NCBI RefSeq assembly: GCF_003327285.1 | Contig: NZ_KZ848473.1 | Span: forward strand, 930,001-994,000 | Source: Microbacterium sorbitolivorans | Lineage (GTDB): Bacteria; Actinomycetota; Actinomycetes; Actinomycetales; Microbacteriaceae | Length of the DNA stretch: 64,000 bases | Reading direction: 5' to 3' | Shown here: one piece after another, positions 16,423-25,179 of the stretch | Position numbering within the stretch: the first letter of the stretch is position 1 | Layout of the letters: every line of letters begins with the position of its first letter | Translations under genes and position numbers: made by a program | Notes under the pieces: generated by a model | The model's input: only the letters and a program-made list of their open reading frames with translations | The model's database searches: none | What the model was told of the DNA's origin: nothing

Positions 16423-17955
16423 TCAGACTCCTTGGTTTCGACGCTTTCGGCTGGATCCCAGCGTACTCGCCGCGACGACCACCGCGAGCACCAGCAGGCC
16501 CGTGCCGATGAGCGAGGTTGCGACGACTCCCCCGTCGAACGCGGCCGCGGCCGCGTCGCGCAGCGCCTGCCCGGCGGATCCGCCGAGCTCGTCGGCCGCG
16601 TTCATCGCGCCGGCGAGCGTCTCCTGCGCGTGCCGCGCGAGCGAGTCGGGGACGCCTCCCGGGATCGCGAGGGTCGCTCGGTACCAGGCGGTCAGGATCC
16701 CGCCGAGGATCGACGTGCCGAGCACCGCGCCGAACTCATACGCCGTCTCACTGATCGCGCTCGCGGCGCCCGCCTTGTCGGCCGGGGCCGACGAGATGAT
16801 CAGCTCGCCCGACACCGTCTGGGCCGCGGAGGTCCCGGCGCCCATGATGACGAAGGCGAGGATGAGCATCCACACGTCGTTCGCGCCCGCGAACGCCACG
16901 AGCAGCAGGCCCACCGCGCCGATCGCGAGGCAGATCGGCACGACGACGGCGGCCGAGAAGCGCGCCGCGAACGGCGTCACGATGAAGCCCGCGAGGATCG
17001 ACATCACGGCGCCAGGGATGAGCGCGAGGCCCGCCGTCATCGGCGAGAGCCCCACGATCATCTGCAGATGCTGCGACACGAAGTAGAGGAAGCCGATGTA
17101 CGACATGATGCAGCAGAGGTTGACGATCAGCGAGCCCGAGAACTTCGCGCGCCGGAACAGCGACATGTCGAGCATGGGGTGCGGGATCCGCAGCTGACGG
17201 CGCACGAACAGCCACCCGAAGAGCGCGCCGAACGCGATCGCGACGAGGCCGGGCCAGCCCGCGACCGCGAGCTCCTTGATGCCCCAGGCGAGCGGCGCAA
17301 GCGTCAGCATCGAGAGCAGGATTCCCCAGCCGTCGATCGGGCCGGGGTTCGGGTCGCGGCTCTCGGCCACGAAGATCGGCACGCCGATGAGCATCAGCAC
17401 GAGCACCGGCACCGCGAGGAGGAACACGCTCTGCCACGGCAGGTGTTCGATCAGGAAACCGCCGATCACGGGTCCGAGAGCGCCGCCCGCCGAGAACGCG
17501 CCCGCCCACGCCGCGATGGCGAAGCGGCGCTGGTTGCGGTTGCGGAACGTCGAGCGCAGGAGCGACATCGTCGAGGGCATGAGGCTCGCGCCGAAGACGC
17601 CCATTCCGGCGCGGGCGGCGATCAGCCACTCCGCGGTCGGCGAGAAGGCCGCACCGACCGACACCAGGGTGAACCCGACCGCGCCGAAGAGCAGGATCTT
17701 CCGGCGGCCGACGCGGTCGCCGAGGGATCCGGCCGTCACGAGCAGGCCCGCGAGGACGAGCGAGTAAGCGTCGATGATCCAGAGCTGCTCGGCGCTCGTC
17801 GGCTCGAGGTCGCGGGCGATCTCGGGCAGCGCGAAGTTCAGGATCGTGTTGTCGATCGATACGAGAAGCACCGGCAGCATGAGCACCACGAGGGCGGCCC
17901 AGCCCCGCCAGCCCGCGCGCGGGCCGTCGGTCGCGATGGCGTCGGTATCGGTCAT
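16423..17955 (-). CDS. MFS exporter, DHA2 (14-TMS, EmrB/QacA-like) family
   Basis: A 510-residue drug/metabolite:H+ antiporter with about 14 membrane segments. The N-terminal motif VSIDNTILNFALPEIARDL, motif A GSLGDRVGRRKILLFG and antiporter motif C AGGALGPVIGGFLIE are present. The ATG at 17955 has GAGAGG upstream; a longer frame to 17973 is not preferred. Unexpectedly it sits directly before leuB with a shared TGA-ATG boundary, between serA and the leucine genes. It may export an amino acid or intermediate, but the sequence does not show the substrate, and drug efflux remains possible. Confidence 0.9.
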   Translation of the reverse strand: MTDTDAIATDGPRAGWRGWAALVVLMLPVLLVSIDNTILNFALPEIARDLEPTSAEQLWIIDAYSLVLAGLLVTAGSLGDRVGRRKILLFGAVGFTLVSVGAAFSPTAEWLIAARAGMGVFGASLMPSTMSLLRSTFRNRNQRRFAIAAWAGAFSAGGALGPVIGGFLIEHLPWQSVFLLAVPVLVLMLIGVPIFVAESRDPNPGPIDGWGILLSMLTLAPLAWGIKELAVAGWPGLVAIAFGALFGWLFVRRQLRIPHPMLDMSLFRRAKFSGSLIVNLCCIMSYIGFLYFVSQHLQMIVGLSPMTAGLALIPGAVMSILAGFIVTPFAARFSAAVVVPICLAIGAVGLLLVAFAGANDVWMLILAFVIMGAGTSAAQTVSGELIISSAPADKAGAASAISETAYEFGAVLGTSILGGILTAWYRATLAIPGGVPDSLARHAQETLAGAMNAADELGGSAGQALRDAAAAAFDGGVVATSLIGTGLLVLAVVVAASTLGSSRKRRNQGV

Positions 17956-17974
17956 GAAATGCCTCTCACACAAA

Positions 17975-18006
17975 GGTGCGTCCCTGCCGATCGACAGGGA
18001 CGCACC
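17975..18006 (-). terminator. serA terminator
   Basis: A 12-bp perfect stem (GGTGCGTCCCTG and its complement) with an 8-base loop, followed on the minus strand by TTTGTGTG, placed 18 bases after the serA stop. Confidence 0.85.
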
Positions 18007-18023
18007 GAAGCTATCGAATGGGG

Positions 18024-19613
18024 TTAGTCTTCGACGATCTCGATCTGGCGGATGATGCGGGCGTCGATCGCCTCGCCGATCGACGCGACCACGTCGTCCG
18101 GCACGCGCTTGTCGACCGTGATGAGCGACAGCGCCTCGTCGCCGGCGCCGCGGGCAACCTGCAGGCCGTCAATGTTGATGTCGCCAGCGCCGAACTTGTC
18201 GGCGTAGACCGCGACGACGCCCGGGCGGTCCTTGTAGACGATGACGAGGTGGTGCTCGGCGAGCGGGGCGTCGAGCTCGTGGCCGTTGATGCCCACGATC
18301 TTCGGAACCATGCGCGTGCCCGCGAGCGTGCCCGCGATGCTCAGCACGGTGCCGTCGGCGAGCGTGCCCGTCAGCGTCGTGAGGTTGCGGAACTCAGGGC
18401 TGTCCTTCTCGACGTTCAGGCGGGTCTCGATGCCGCGCTGCTCGGCGATAACGGGGGCGTTGACGTACGACACCTTCTCGCTGACGACGCTGCCCAGGAT
18501 GCCCTTGAGGGCGGCCAGCTTGTAGACCGAGACGTCGTAGTCGGCGAGCTCGCCGCGCACGTCGATCTCGAGGCTCGTGAGCGCACTGCGCGCGACGCCG
18601 CTGAAGACCTGGCCGAGCTTCTCGACGAGCGAGATGCCGGGGCGCACGAACGGGTCGATCGCGCCGCCCGCGACGTTGACGGCGTCGGGCACGAGGTCGC
18701 CCTCGAGCGCGAGCTTGACCGACTTGGCGACCGAGATGCCCGCCTTCTCCTGCGCCTCTTCCGTCGACGCACCGAGGTGCGGGGTGACGACCGCGTTCGG
18801 CTGACGCGTGATGTCGTCGTTGGCCGGGGGCTCCTGCGTGAAGACGTCGATGCCGGCGCCGGCGATCTCGCCCGCCTCGAGGGCGGCCGCGAGGGCCTGC
18901 TCGTCGATGAGGCCACCGCGGGCCACGTTGACGACGTAGGCGGTCTTCTTCATCTTCTTCAGCTGAGCCTCGCCGATCATGCCCGTGGTCTCGGGCGTCT
19001 TCGGCATGTGGATCGTGAGGAAGTCGGCCTGCTCGACGAGCTCGTCGAGGGTGACGAGCTCGGCGCCGAGCTGCTGGGCGCGCGCCGCGGTGATGTAAGG
19101 GTCGAAGGCGACGATGCGCATTCCGAAGGCCTGCATGCGGGCCGCCACGAGGGCACCGATGCGGCCGAGGCCGATCACGCCGAGGGTCTTCTCGAAGAGC
19201 TCGGTACCGGTGAACGAGCTGCGCTTCCAGGCGCCGCCCGAGAGCGACGCGTTGGCGGCCGGGATGTGGCGCGCGAGGCTGATGATGTGGCCGCACGTGA
19301 GCTCGGCGGCCGAGATGATGTTCGACGTCGGGGCGTTGACGACCATGACGCCGGCCTGGGTCGCGGCCTTGATGTCGACGTTGTCGAGGCCGACACCGGC
19401 GCGCGCGATGACCTTGAGGTTCGGCGCGTGCGAGATCGCCTCTTCGTCCATCTTCGTGGCGGAGCGGATCAGAACCGCACTCGCGTCGGTGAGCGCCGAG
19501 AAGAGCGCGGGACGGTCAGTACCGTCAACCGATCGGACATCGAAATCGGGCCCAAGGGCCTCGACCGTGGCGGGGGAAAGCTGCTCTGCGAGAAGAACGA
19601 CGGGCTTCGACAA
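18024..19613 (-). CDS. serA: D-3-phosphoglycerate dehydrogenase
   Basis: A 529-residue enzyme for the first step of serine synthesis (3-phosphoglycerate to 3-phosphohydroxypyruvate, NAD+). The substrate/nucleotide domains occupy about residues 1-315, with the Rossmann motif GVIGLGRIGALVA near residue 145 and the active-site region PKTPETTGMIG. They are followed by the allosteric substrate-binding domain and a C-terminal ACT domain (about residues 455-529), the long actinobacterial form inhibited by serine. The start is TTG at 19613, with AAAGGATCC upstream. It has its own terminator. Confidence 0.96.
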   Translation of the reverse strand: MSKPVVLLAEQLSPATVEALGPDFDVRSVDGTDRPALFSALTDASAVLIRSATKMDEEAISHAPNLKVIARAGVGLDNVDIKAATQAGVMVVNAPTSNIISAAELTCGHIISLARHIPAANASLSGGAWKRSSFTGTELFEKTLGVIGLGRIGALVAARMQAFGMRIVAFDPYITAARAQQLGAELVTLDELVEQADFLTIHMPKTPETTGMIGEAQLKKMKKTAYVVNVARGGLIDEQALAAALEAGEIAGAGIDVFTQEPPANDDITRQPNAVVTPHLGASTEEAQEKAGISVAKSVKLALEGDLVPDAVNVAGGAIDPFVRPGISLVEKLGQVFSGVARSALTSLEIDVRGELADYDVSVYKLAALKGILGSVVSEKVSYVNAPVIAEQRGIETRLNVEKDSPEFRNLTTLTGTLADGTVLSIAGTLAGTRMVPKIVGINGHELDAPLAEHHLVIVYKDRPGVVAVYADKFGAGDINIDGLQVARGAGDEALSLITVDKRVPDDVVASIGEAIDARIIRQIEIVED

Positions 19614-19713
19614 AGTGGATCCTTTGAGACGGCGCTGCGGTGGAACGGCAGTGCCTGCGGCGCCTGCCGTTGGACTCCAGCTTAATCGCGCTCGGGGCGT
19701 GCCCCGACCACGA

Positions 19714-20079
19714 CTACTGCTGGATGACCTGTTGAGTCGTCGTGAAGGCCTGCACGTCGAGCCAAAAAACGCTGGTTACGGCGAGGCCGACGAGCAGCAG
19801 GAGGGTGAGTTTCCAGATTGCCTTACCGCGGCCCATGACCATCGCGATCGCGAAGGACGCGATCGGCACGGCGATCGCCATGATGAGCGCCACCCAGGCG
19901 AGGGGCGAGAGCGACAGGTTCACGCCCGTGAGCTGACTGTTGACCGACAGCTCCTGCAGGATCGTGACGAGGTATTGCACGCCCGCCCACACGACGTAGG
20001 CGTAAAACAGCCCGAAGAACCCGGCGACGACGCCGATGAGCCACCCCGGCGCAGACTTCTTTTTCACGACGTCGCTCAC
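19714..20079 (-). CDS. Small membrane protein, unknown function (third gene of prfB operon)
   Basis: A 121-residue protein with about three hydrophobic helices (WLIGVVAGFFGLFYAYVVWAG, PLAWVALIMAIAVPIASFAIAM, AIWKLTLLLLVGLAVTSVFWL) and a lysine-rich N-terminus (VVKKKSAPGW). The GTG at 20079 overlaps the stop of the upstream gene (GTGA). Both small genes share a GRGKA(I/A)W motif between membrane helices (GRGKAIWKL here, GRGKAAWQR in the neighbour), so they may be distant paralogues acting together. No function can be assigned. Confidence 0.75.
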   Translation of the reverse strand: MSDVVKKKSAPGWLIGVVAGFFGLFYAYVVWAGVQYLVTILQELSVNSQLTGVNLSLSPLAWVALIMAIAVPIASFAIAMVMGRGKAIWKLTLLLLVGLAVTSVFWLDVQAFTTTQQVIQQ

Positions 20080-20540
20080 TGTCCGACCACTCCCACCATC
20101 ACGAAGGGCCAGGGAACCAGCACAAGCACGCCGAGGCCGAGCCAGACGAATCGCTGCCACGCGGCCTTCCCGCGCCCACCGACGAGGCTCACGATGAACC
20201 AGATCGCGGGCGCGAAGATGCCGAGCCACATGCTGCCCTGGAACATGAAGTCGGCGACCGTGCCCGACTGTCCCTCGATGTAGTCGCGCAGTCGCAGCGC
20301 GCCGATGACCCAGCCCGCGGTCCACAGCGCGTACACGCCGCCGAGCACGCCGTACGCGACGAGCGCGACGTTGCCGACCCCGGCGGGCTCCGCGTCCGCG
20401 GGCTCCTCCGAGGCGGGAACCGGCTCCGGATCCGGCGCCGTGACGGCACTGGATTCGGCGACCGCATCGGGCGTGACGCTCAGCGTCGGATCGTCGTCGC
20501 CGTCCCAGCGGAAGGCGTCGTCATCGTCGGGCGTCGTCAT
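20076..20540 (-). CDS. Membrane protein with acidic N-terminus, unknown function (second gene of prfB operon)
   Basis: A 154-residue protein. Residues 1-60 are acidic, Pro/Ser/Thr-rich and probably disordered (MTTPDDDDAFRWDGDDDPTL...). Three or four hydrophobic helices follow (VALVAYGVLGGVYALWTAGWVIGAL, MWLGIFAPAIWFIVSLVGG, VWLGLGVLVLVPWPFVMVGVV). The ATG at 20540 is one base after the prfB stop. It is coupled by GTGA to the next membrane gene. No known family recognised. Confidence 0.78.
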   Translation of the reverse strand: MTTPDDDDAFRWDGDDDPTLSVTPDAVAESSAVTAPDPEPVPASEEPADAEPAGVGNVALVAYGVLGGVYALWTAGWVIGALRLRDYIEGQSGTVADFMFQGSMWLGIFAPAIWFIVSLVGGRGKAAWQRFVWLGLGVLVLVPWPFVMVGVVGQ

Positions 20541-20541
20541 G

Positions 20542-21651
20542 TCAGTCCTGGTCGGGGCGCTTGCGCCAGCGAATACCGGCGTTGATGAGTCCGTCGATGT
20601 CGCCATCGAACACCTGGTCGGGCTGCGTCATTTCATACCCCGTGCGCAGGTCCTTCACCAGCTGCTGGCCGTAGAGGAAGTAGGAGCGGATCTGGTCGCC
20701 CCAGCTCGCCGTGATGTTGCCGGCGAGTTCCTTCTTCTTCGCTGCTTCCTGCTCCTTCTGCAGCAGGAGCAGGCGCGTCTGCAGCAGGCGCATCGCGGCG
20801 GCGCGGTTCTGGATCTGCGACTTCTCGTTCTGCATCGAGATGACGATGCCGGTCGGAAGGTGGGTCAGGCGCACGGCCGAGTCGGTCGTGTTCACCGACT
20901 GACCGCCGGGGCCCGACGAGCGGAACACGTCGACGCGGATGTCGTTCTCGGGAATGTCGACCTCGGTCGCCTCCTCCATGAGGGGGATGACCTCGACGGC
21001 GGCGAAGCTCGTCTGGCGCTTGTCGGCGGATCCGAAGGGGCTGATGCGCGCGAGGCGGTGCGTTCCGGCCTCGACCGAGAGCACGCCGTACGCGTAGGGG
21101 GCGTCGATCTCAAAGGTCGCCGACTTGATGCCCGCGCCCTCGGCGTACGAGGTATCGAGAACCTTCGTCGGGTAGCCGTTGCGCTCGGCCCAGCGCAGGT
21201 ACATGCGCATGAGAATCTCGGCGAAGTCGGTGGCGTCGTCGCCGCCCGCGCCCGAGCGGATCGTCATGACGGCGGAGCGCTCGTCGTACTCGCCGTCGAG
21301 GAGCGTCTGCACCTCGAGATCCTGGATGGTCTTCTCGAGGGCGGCGAGCTCGGCGCGAGCCTCGGCGGCCGTGTCCTCGTCTTCCATCTCGTTCGCCAGC
21401 TCGACCATCACCTCGAGGTCGTCGAGACGGTTGCCCGCGCCCTCGACCTTGCGGATCGAGGCCTTGCGGTGGCTGAGCGCGCTCGTTACCTTCTGCGCGT
21501 TCTCCTGGTCACTCCAGAGGTCGGGGTCGGCGGCGCGCTCTTCGAGGGCGGCGACCTCGGCCTTGAGGCCGTCGACGTTCACCACCTCGGCGATGTTGTC
21601 GAAGGTGGTGCGCAGGGCCTGGATTTCGGCGGAAAGATCGAGTTCTAGCAT
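20542..21651 (-). CDS. prfB: Peptide chain release factor 2
   Basis: A 369-residue RF2 that terminates translation at UGA and UAA. The codon-recognition tripeptide SPF is in RISPFGSADKRQT, and the catalytic GGQ is in SSGPGGQSVNTTDSAVRLTH. The frame is uninterrupted, so the autoregulatory +1 frameshift known from E. coli prfB is absent, as in most actinobacteria. The ATG at 21651 has no clear ribosome site. It is followed by two small membrane-protein genes rather than ftsE-ftsX, the usual actinobacterial neighbours. Confidence 0.96.
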   Translation of the reverse strand: MLELDLSAEIQALRTTFDNIAEVVNVDGLKAEVAALEERAADPDLWSDQENAQKVTSALSHRKASIRKVEGAGNRLDDLEVMVELANEMEDEDTAAEARAELAALEKTIQDLEVQTLLDGEYDERSAVMTIRSGAGGDDATDFAEILMRMYLRWAERNGYPTKVLDTSYAEGAGIKSATFEIDAPYAYGVLSVEAGTHRLARISPFGSADKRQTSFAAVEVIPLMEEATEVDIPENDIRVDVFRSSGPGGQSVNTTDSAVRLTHLPTGIVISMQNEKSQIQNRAAAMRLLQTRLLLLQKEQEAAKKKELAGNITASWGDQIRSYFLYGQQLVKDLRTGYEMTQPDQVFDGDIDGLINAGIRWRKRPDQD

Positions 21652-21713
21652 GGCTAGTGAAGCTTAGCGCGATCGTGCTGTGAGCAGTGCCCGGAACGAT
21701 CGACCCGAAACGG

Positions 21714-21795
21714 TGCGCGTGGCGGGACTTGAACCCGCACGACCGCAGTCACAGGAACCTAAATCCTGCGTGTCTACCAATTTCACCACACGCGC
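21714..21795 (-). tRNA. tRNA-Leu (TAG)
   Basis: The minus strand gives an 82-base class II tRNA: acceptor GCGCGTG / CACGCGC with discriminator A, anticodon arm CAGGA TTTAGGT TCCTG (anticodon TAG), a long variable arm, and a T arm with GGTTCAAGT. The 3' CCA is not fully encoded. It lies about 60 bases upstream of prfB. Confidence 0.94.
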
Positions 21796-21954
21796 GCACC
21801 TCCCATTCTATGGGGTGCGGCCGAGTGGTCGTTGCACCGTGTCGCGCACGCCGAGGCTTTTAATCCGCCGGTAATTAACCAGATCAGAGAGTGTTTTTCT
21901 CGATCTGTGGATAACTTTCGCGGTCGATTCTCGAAATCTGTCACGCTGTGCCCC

Positions 21955-23139
21955 GTGAGTGCAGAGCAGCGATCGGTGATCGAACGGGTGCGGGAGCGGA
22001 TCCGCTCGGATCAGGCCGTGCTCGGGCGGCGCGAGGTCACCCGCGACGACGTGCGGCGGCTCGCCGTCGTCGAGATCCGCCGCCACAACGACTACGCCCT
22101 CGCCCGCGGATCCCGCACGATCGACGACCTCGACCAGGCGGTGCAGTCGGTCGTCGCGTCGGTCTCGGGCTACGGGCCCCTGCAGGACTTGTTGGACGAT
22201 GATTCGATCGAGGAGATTTGGGTCAATGGCCCCGACAAGGTCTTTGTCGCGCGCGGCGGCGTGTCAGAACAGATCGCGCTGAGCCTCACGGAGGAGCAGA
22301 TCCGCGACACCGTCGAGCGCATGCTGCACCAGACCGGCCGGCGCATCGACGTCAGCCAGCCGTTCGTCGACGCCTCCCTCCCCGACGGATCCCGCCTGCA
22401 CGTCGTCCTCGCCGGGATCGCGCGGGGTGCGTGGTCGGTAAACATCCGCAAGTTCCTCCCGGGGTTCGGGTCCCTTGACACCCTCGTCGAGCACGGATCC
22501 CTCCCCCGCGCCGAGGCCGACAGGCTCTCGGCGGCGATCCGGGAGGGCAGCTCGATCCTCGTCTCCGGCGCGACGCACGCCGGGAAGACGACGATGCTCG
22601 GCGCGCTCGTGTCGGAGAGCCTGCCGTCGCAGCGCATCGTGACGGTCGAGGAGACGTTCGAGCTGTCGATCGACGCCCTCGACATTGTCGCGATGCAGGG
22701 GCGCCAGCCGAGCCTCGAGGGCACGGGCGAGATCACGCTGCGGCGACTCGTGAAGGAGGCCCTGCGCATGCGGCCCGACCGCCTCGTCGTCGGCGAGGTG
22801 CGCGACGCCGAGGCGCTCGACCTCGTGCTCGCCCTCAACACGGGCCTCCCGGGCGCCGCGACGATACACGCGAACTCCGCCGAGGACGCCCTCGTGAAGC
22901 TCTCGGCCCTGCCGCTCCTCGCGGGGCGCAACATCGACCGCGACTTCGTACTGCCCGCCGTCATGCGCTCGCTCGACCTCGTCGTGCACTGCGCGCGGCG
23001 ACCCGATGGGCACCGCTACGTCGCCGAGATCGCGGCCCCCACGGGCCGCGCCGTCGGGGGCATCCCCGAGACGCGCACGCTCTACACCGCCTCCGTCGCG
23101 GATCCGCTGCCGCTGCGCCGCTCGGAGCGTGCCGCGTGA
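21955..23139 (+). CDS. Tad pilus assembly ATPase (TadA/CpaF)
   Basis: A 394-residue secretion ATPase of the CpaF group that powers assembly of Flp-type pili. The N-terminal domain leads to the hexamer region VNGPDKVFVARGG. The Walker A motif is SGATHAGKTTML (near residue 204), the Asp/His-box region surrounds IVTVEETFEL, and Walker B is RPDRLVVGEVRDAEALD. The GTG at 21955 is the best start by homology; no ribosome site is visible. It is the first gene of a seven-gene row in which every junction after the TadC gene but one overlaps. No CpaE-like ATPase gene precedes it; tRNA-Leu does. Confidence 0.92.
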   Translation: MSAEQRSVIERVRERIRSDQAVLGRREVTRDDVRRLAVVEIRRHNDYALARGSRTIDDLDQAVQSVVASVSGYGPLQDLLDDDSIEEIWVNGPDKVFVARGGVSEQIALSLTEEQIRDTVERMLHQTGRRIDVSQPFVDASLPDGSRLHVVLAGIARGAWSVNIRKFLPGFGSLDTLVEHGSLPRAEADRLSAAIREGSSILVSGATHAGKTTMLGALVSESLPSQRIVTVEETFELSIDALDIVAMQGRQPSLEGTGEITLRRLVKEALRMRPDRLVVGEVRDAEALDLVLALNTGLPGAATIHANSAEDALVKLSALPLLAGRNIDRDFVLPAVMRSLDLVVHCARRPDGHRYVAEIAAPTGRAVGGIPETRTLYTASVADPLPLRRSERAA

Positions 23140-24005
23140 GCGCCGCGCTGGGGCTCGCGCTCGGGGCGGGGCTGCTGCTCATCGCCTCGCCGTGGCTGTG
23201 GCCGCGGCGCGAACGCGACGCGTCGGCCCGCGCGGAGGGCCGCCTGACGCGTCGGGCGCACGAGGTGCTCGAGCTCGCCGGCTTCGCACACGTCGCGCCG
23301 CGCGTGCTCGGGGTAGGGATGGTCGCCGCGGCCCTCGTCGCGGCGGCCGCCGCCTGGCTCGCGACCGGCGTCGCCGTGCTGTGCCTGCTCGCCGCCGTCG
23401 CCGCGGCGGCGGCCCCGGTCGTGTGGCTGCGCTCGCGCGCCGCGAAGCTCGTGCGGCAGCGCCGCTCGATGTGGCCCGACGTGTGCGACCTGCTCGTCGG
23501 ATCCGTGCGCGCCGGGCTCTCGCTTCCCGACGCGATCGCGGTGCTCGGGCAATCGGCGCCCCAGGCGCTACGCGGATCCTTCGCGCAATTCGAGCGCGAT
23601 ATGCGCGTCTCGGGCCACTTCCCGTCGAGCATCGACCGGCTGAAGCACGCGCTCGCCGACCCGATGGCTGACCGCATCATCGAGACCCTGCGCATGGCGC
23701 GAGAGGTCGGCGGCACCGAGCTCGTGCCCGTGCTGCGGGCGCTCTCGGCGTCCATCCGCGCCGACGCCGCGCTGCGCGGCGAGGTCGAGTCGAAGCAGTC
23801 GTGGACGAAGGGCGCCGCCGTCCTTGGATCGGTTGCCCCTTGGATAATTCTCGCGATCCTGTCGCTACGCCCCGAGGCCGCCCAGGCGTACGCGTCGCCG
23901 GCCGGCGGCCTGCTTATTTTGATCGGCGCGGCCGTCTCGTTCGTGTCGTACCGCATCATGCTGCGCGTCGGGCGCCTCCCCGAGCCGCGGAGGTGGTTCG
24001 CGTGA
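23136..24005 (+). CDS. TadB-like type II secretion F-family membrane protein
   Basis: A 289-residue inner-membrane platform protein. N-terminal hydrophobic segments are followed by the T2SSF core (RRSMWPDVCDLLVGSVRAGLSLPDAIAVLGQ ... FAQFERDMRVSGHFPSSIDRLKHAL) and two C-terminal membrane helices. It forms the base on which the TadA ATPase acts. The GTG start overlaps the TadA stop (GTGA). Confidence 0.88.
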   Translation: MSAALGLALGAGLLLIASPWLWPRRERDASARAEGRLTRRAHEVLELAGFAHVAPRVLGVGMVAAALVAAAAAWLATGVAVLCLLAAVAAAAAPVVWLRSRAAKLVRQRRSMWPDVCDLLVGSVRAGLSLPDAIAVLGQSAPQALRGSFAQFERDMRVSGHFPSSIDRLKHALADPMADRIIETLRMAREVGGTELVPVLRALSASIRADAALRGEVESKQSWTKGAAVLGSVAPWIILAILSLRPEAAQAYASPAGGLLILIGAAVSFVSYRIMLRVGRLPEPRRWFA

Positions 24006-24943
24006 CCGGCCTCACCGACGTCGCGCTCGCGATCATCCTCGGCGGCGGGCTGGGGCTCGGGCTCTGGTCGATCGCTTCGGCCCTGCCGTCGTGGCGGGTC
24101 GCGCCGCTGGCGACGCGCATCGCGCCGTACGTGCGCGACATCACCGACCCGGCGGGCACCTCCCTCCCCGACCGGCTCACGGATCCGACCCTCGCGGTCG
24201 CGCGCGGCGCCCGCGCGCTCTGGGCGCGGGCGCAGGCGCGCTTCGCCCGGCTCGCGGGCGGGTCCGAGACGATCGAGCTGCGGCTCACGCAGTCGGGCAA
24301 GCCCGCAGACTCGGCCGCCTTCCGCGGGAGCCAGCTCGTGTGGGCGATCGTCGGTGCCGCCGCCGGCACCCTGCTGGTGCTCGTCTCGGTCGCCGCGGGA
24401 ACGTTCGCGGCCGCCGTCATGGCGCTCCCCGCGGTCGGCTTCGTCGGCGGCCTGGTGCTCGCCGATGTCTCGCTCACGACGCAGGCAAAGGCCCGCGTGG
24501 CGCGCATAGAGGAGGAGCTACCGACCGTGCTCGAGTTTCTCGCGCTGTGCCTCTCGGCCGGTGAAGGCATCCTCGGCAGCGTGCGGCGCGTCGCGGTCGT
24601 CGGATCGGGTGAGCTGACGGCCGAGCTTCGCGCCATCACGATTGAGGTCGACACCGGCGCCACCCTGACCGACTCGCTCATCGGCATGACCCGCCGGCTC
24701 CAGGCGCCCGTCCTGACCCGCGCGATCGACCACACCGTCGCCGCAATCGAGCGCGGCTCGCCCCTGTCCGAGACCCTGCAGGCCCAGGCCGCCGACGCGC
24801 GCGAAGACGCCAAGCGGCGGCTCATCGAGGCGGCGGGGCGCAAGGAGATCTACATGATGATCCCCCTCGTGTTCGGCCTGCTGCCGCTCTCCATACTTTT
24901 CGCCATCTTCCCCGGAGTAGCCCTGCTCCAAACGGGCTTCTAA
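24002..24943 (+). CDS. TadC-like type II secretion F-family membrane protein
   Basis: A 313-residue partner of TadB with the same F-domain features (RIEEELPTVLEFLALCLSAGEGILGSVRRVA; DAREDAKRRLIEAAGRKEIYMMIPLVFGLLPLSILFAIFPGV) and terminal membrane helices. The GTG at 24002 overlaps the TadB stop; an open frame extends upstream to 23801 but lies inside tadB and is rejected. Confidence 0.88.
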   Translation: MTGLTDVALAIILGGGLGLGLWSIASALPSWRVAPLATRIAPYVRDITDPAGTSLPDRLTDPTLAVARGARALWARAQARFARLAGGSETIELRLTQSGKPADSAAFRGSQLVWAIVGAAAGTLLVLVSVAAGTFAAAVMALPAVGFVGGLVLADVSLTTQAKARVARIEEELPTVLEFLALCLSAGEGILGSVRRVAVVGSGELTAELRAITIEVDTGATLTDSLIGMTRRLQAPVLTRAIDHTVAAIERGSPLSETLQAQAADAREDAKRRLIEAAGRKEIYMMIPLVFGLLPLSILFAIFPGVALLQTGF

Positions 24944-24963
24944 CCCCTTCGAAAGGACACCCG

Positions 24964-25179
24964 ATGTTCACTCGCCTCTCCGCCGCCATCGCACGCCTCC
25001 GCACCGCGTGGGGCTCCGTCGCCGATCCCCGCGCCGACGATCCCGAACGGGGTGATGTTCCCGGCTGGGTGCTCGTGACCTTGATGACCGCGACGATTGT
25101 CGTCGGCATCTGGCTGCTCGCCCGCCCCGCCCTCGAGCAGCTCTTCGACCGCGCCATGACGATCATCCCGGGCGCCTGA
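24964..25179 (+). CDS. Small pilin-like protein of the Tad locus
   Basis: A 71-residue protein: basic N-terminus, then ERGDVPGWVLVTLMTATIVVGIWLLARPALEQLFDRAM, a short polar stretch ending in Gly followed by one hydrophobic helix, the layout of Flp/type IVb pilins. It is likely the major pilus subunit or a minor form of it. AAAGGA lies upstream of the ATG. Its stop and the next start overlap (TGATG). A dedicated prepilin peptidase is not encoded here. Confidence 0.75.
   Translation: MFTRLSAAIARLRTAWGSVADPRADDPERGDVPGWVLVTLMTATIVVGIWLLARPALEQLFDRAMTIIPGA

Noticed and set aside
15043..18027. 994-codon plus-strand open frame opposite leuB and the MFS gene
   Set aside because: Antisense shadow: Arg/Asp/His-rich without domains, while leuB and the exporter are unmistakable.
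19644..19671. Hairpin AACGGCAG / CTGCCGTT as terminator of the prfB operon
   Set aside because: Short stem, large loop and no T tract on the minus strand; it lies in the serA leader and could be chance.
21580..21651. Programmed +1 frameshift in prfB
   Set aside because: The N-terminal coding region is one continuous frame without an in-frame TGA near codon 26.
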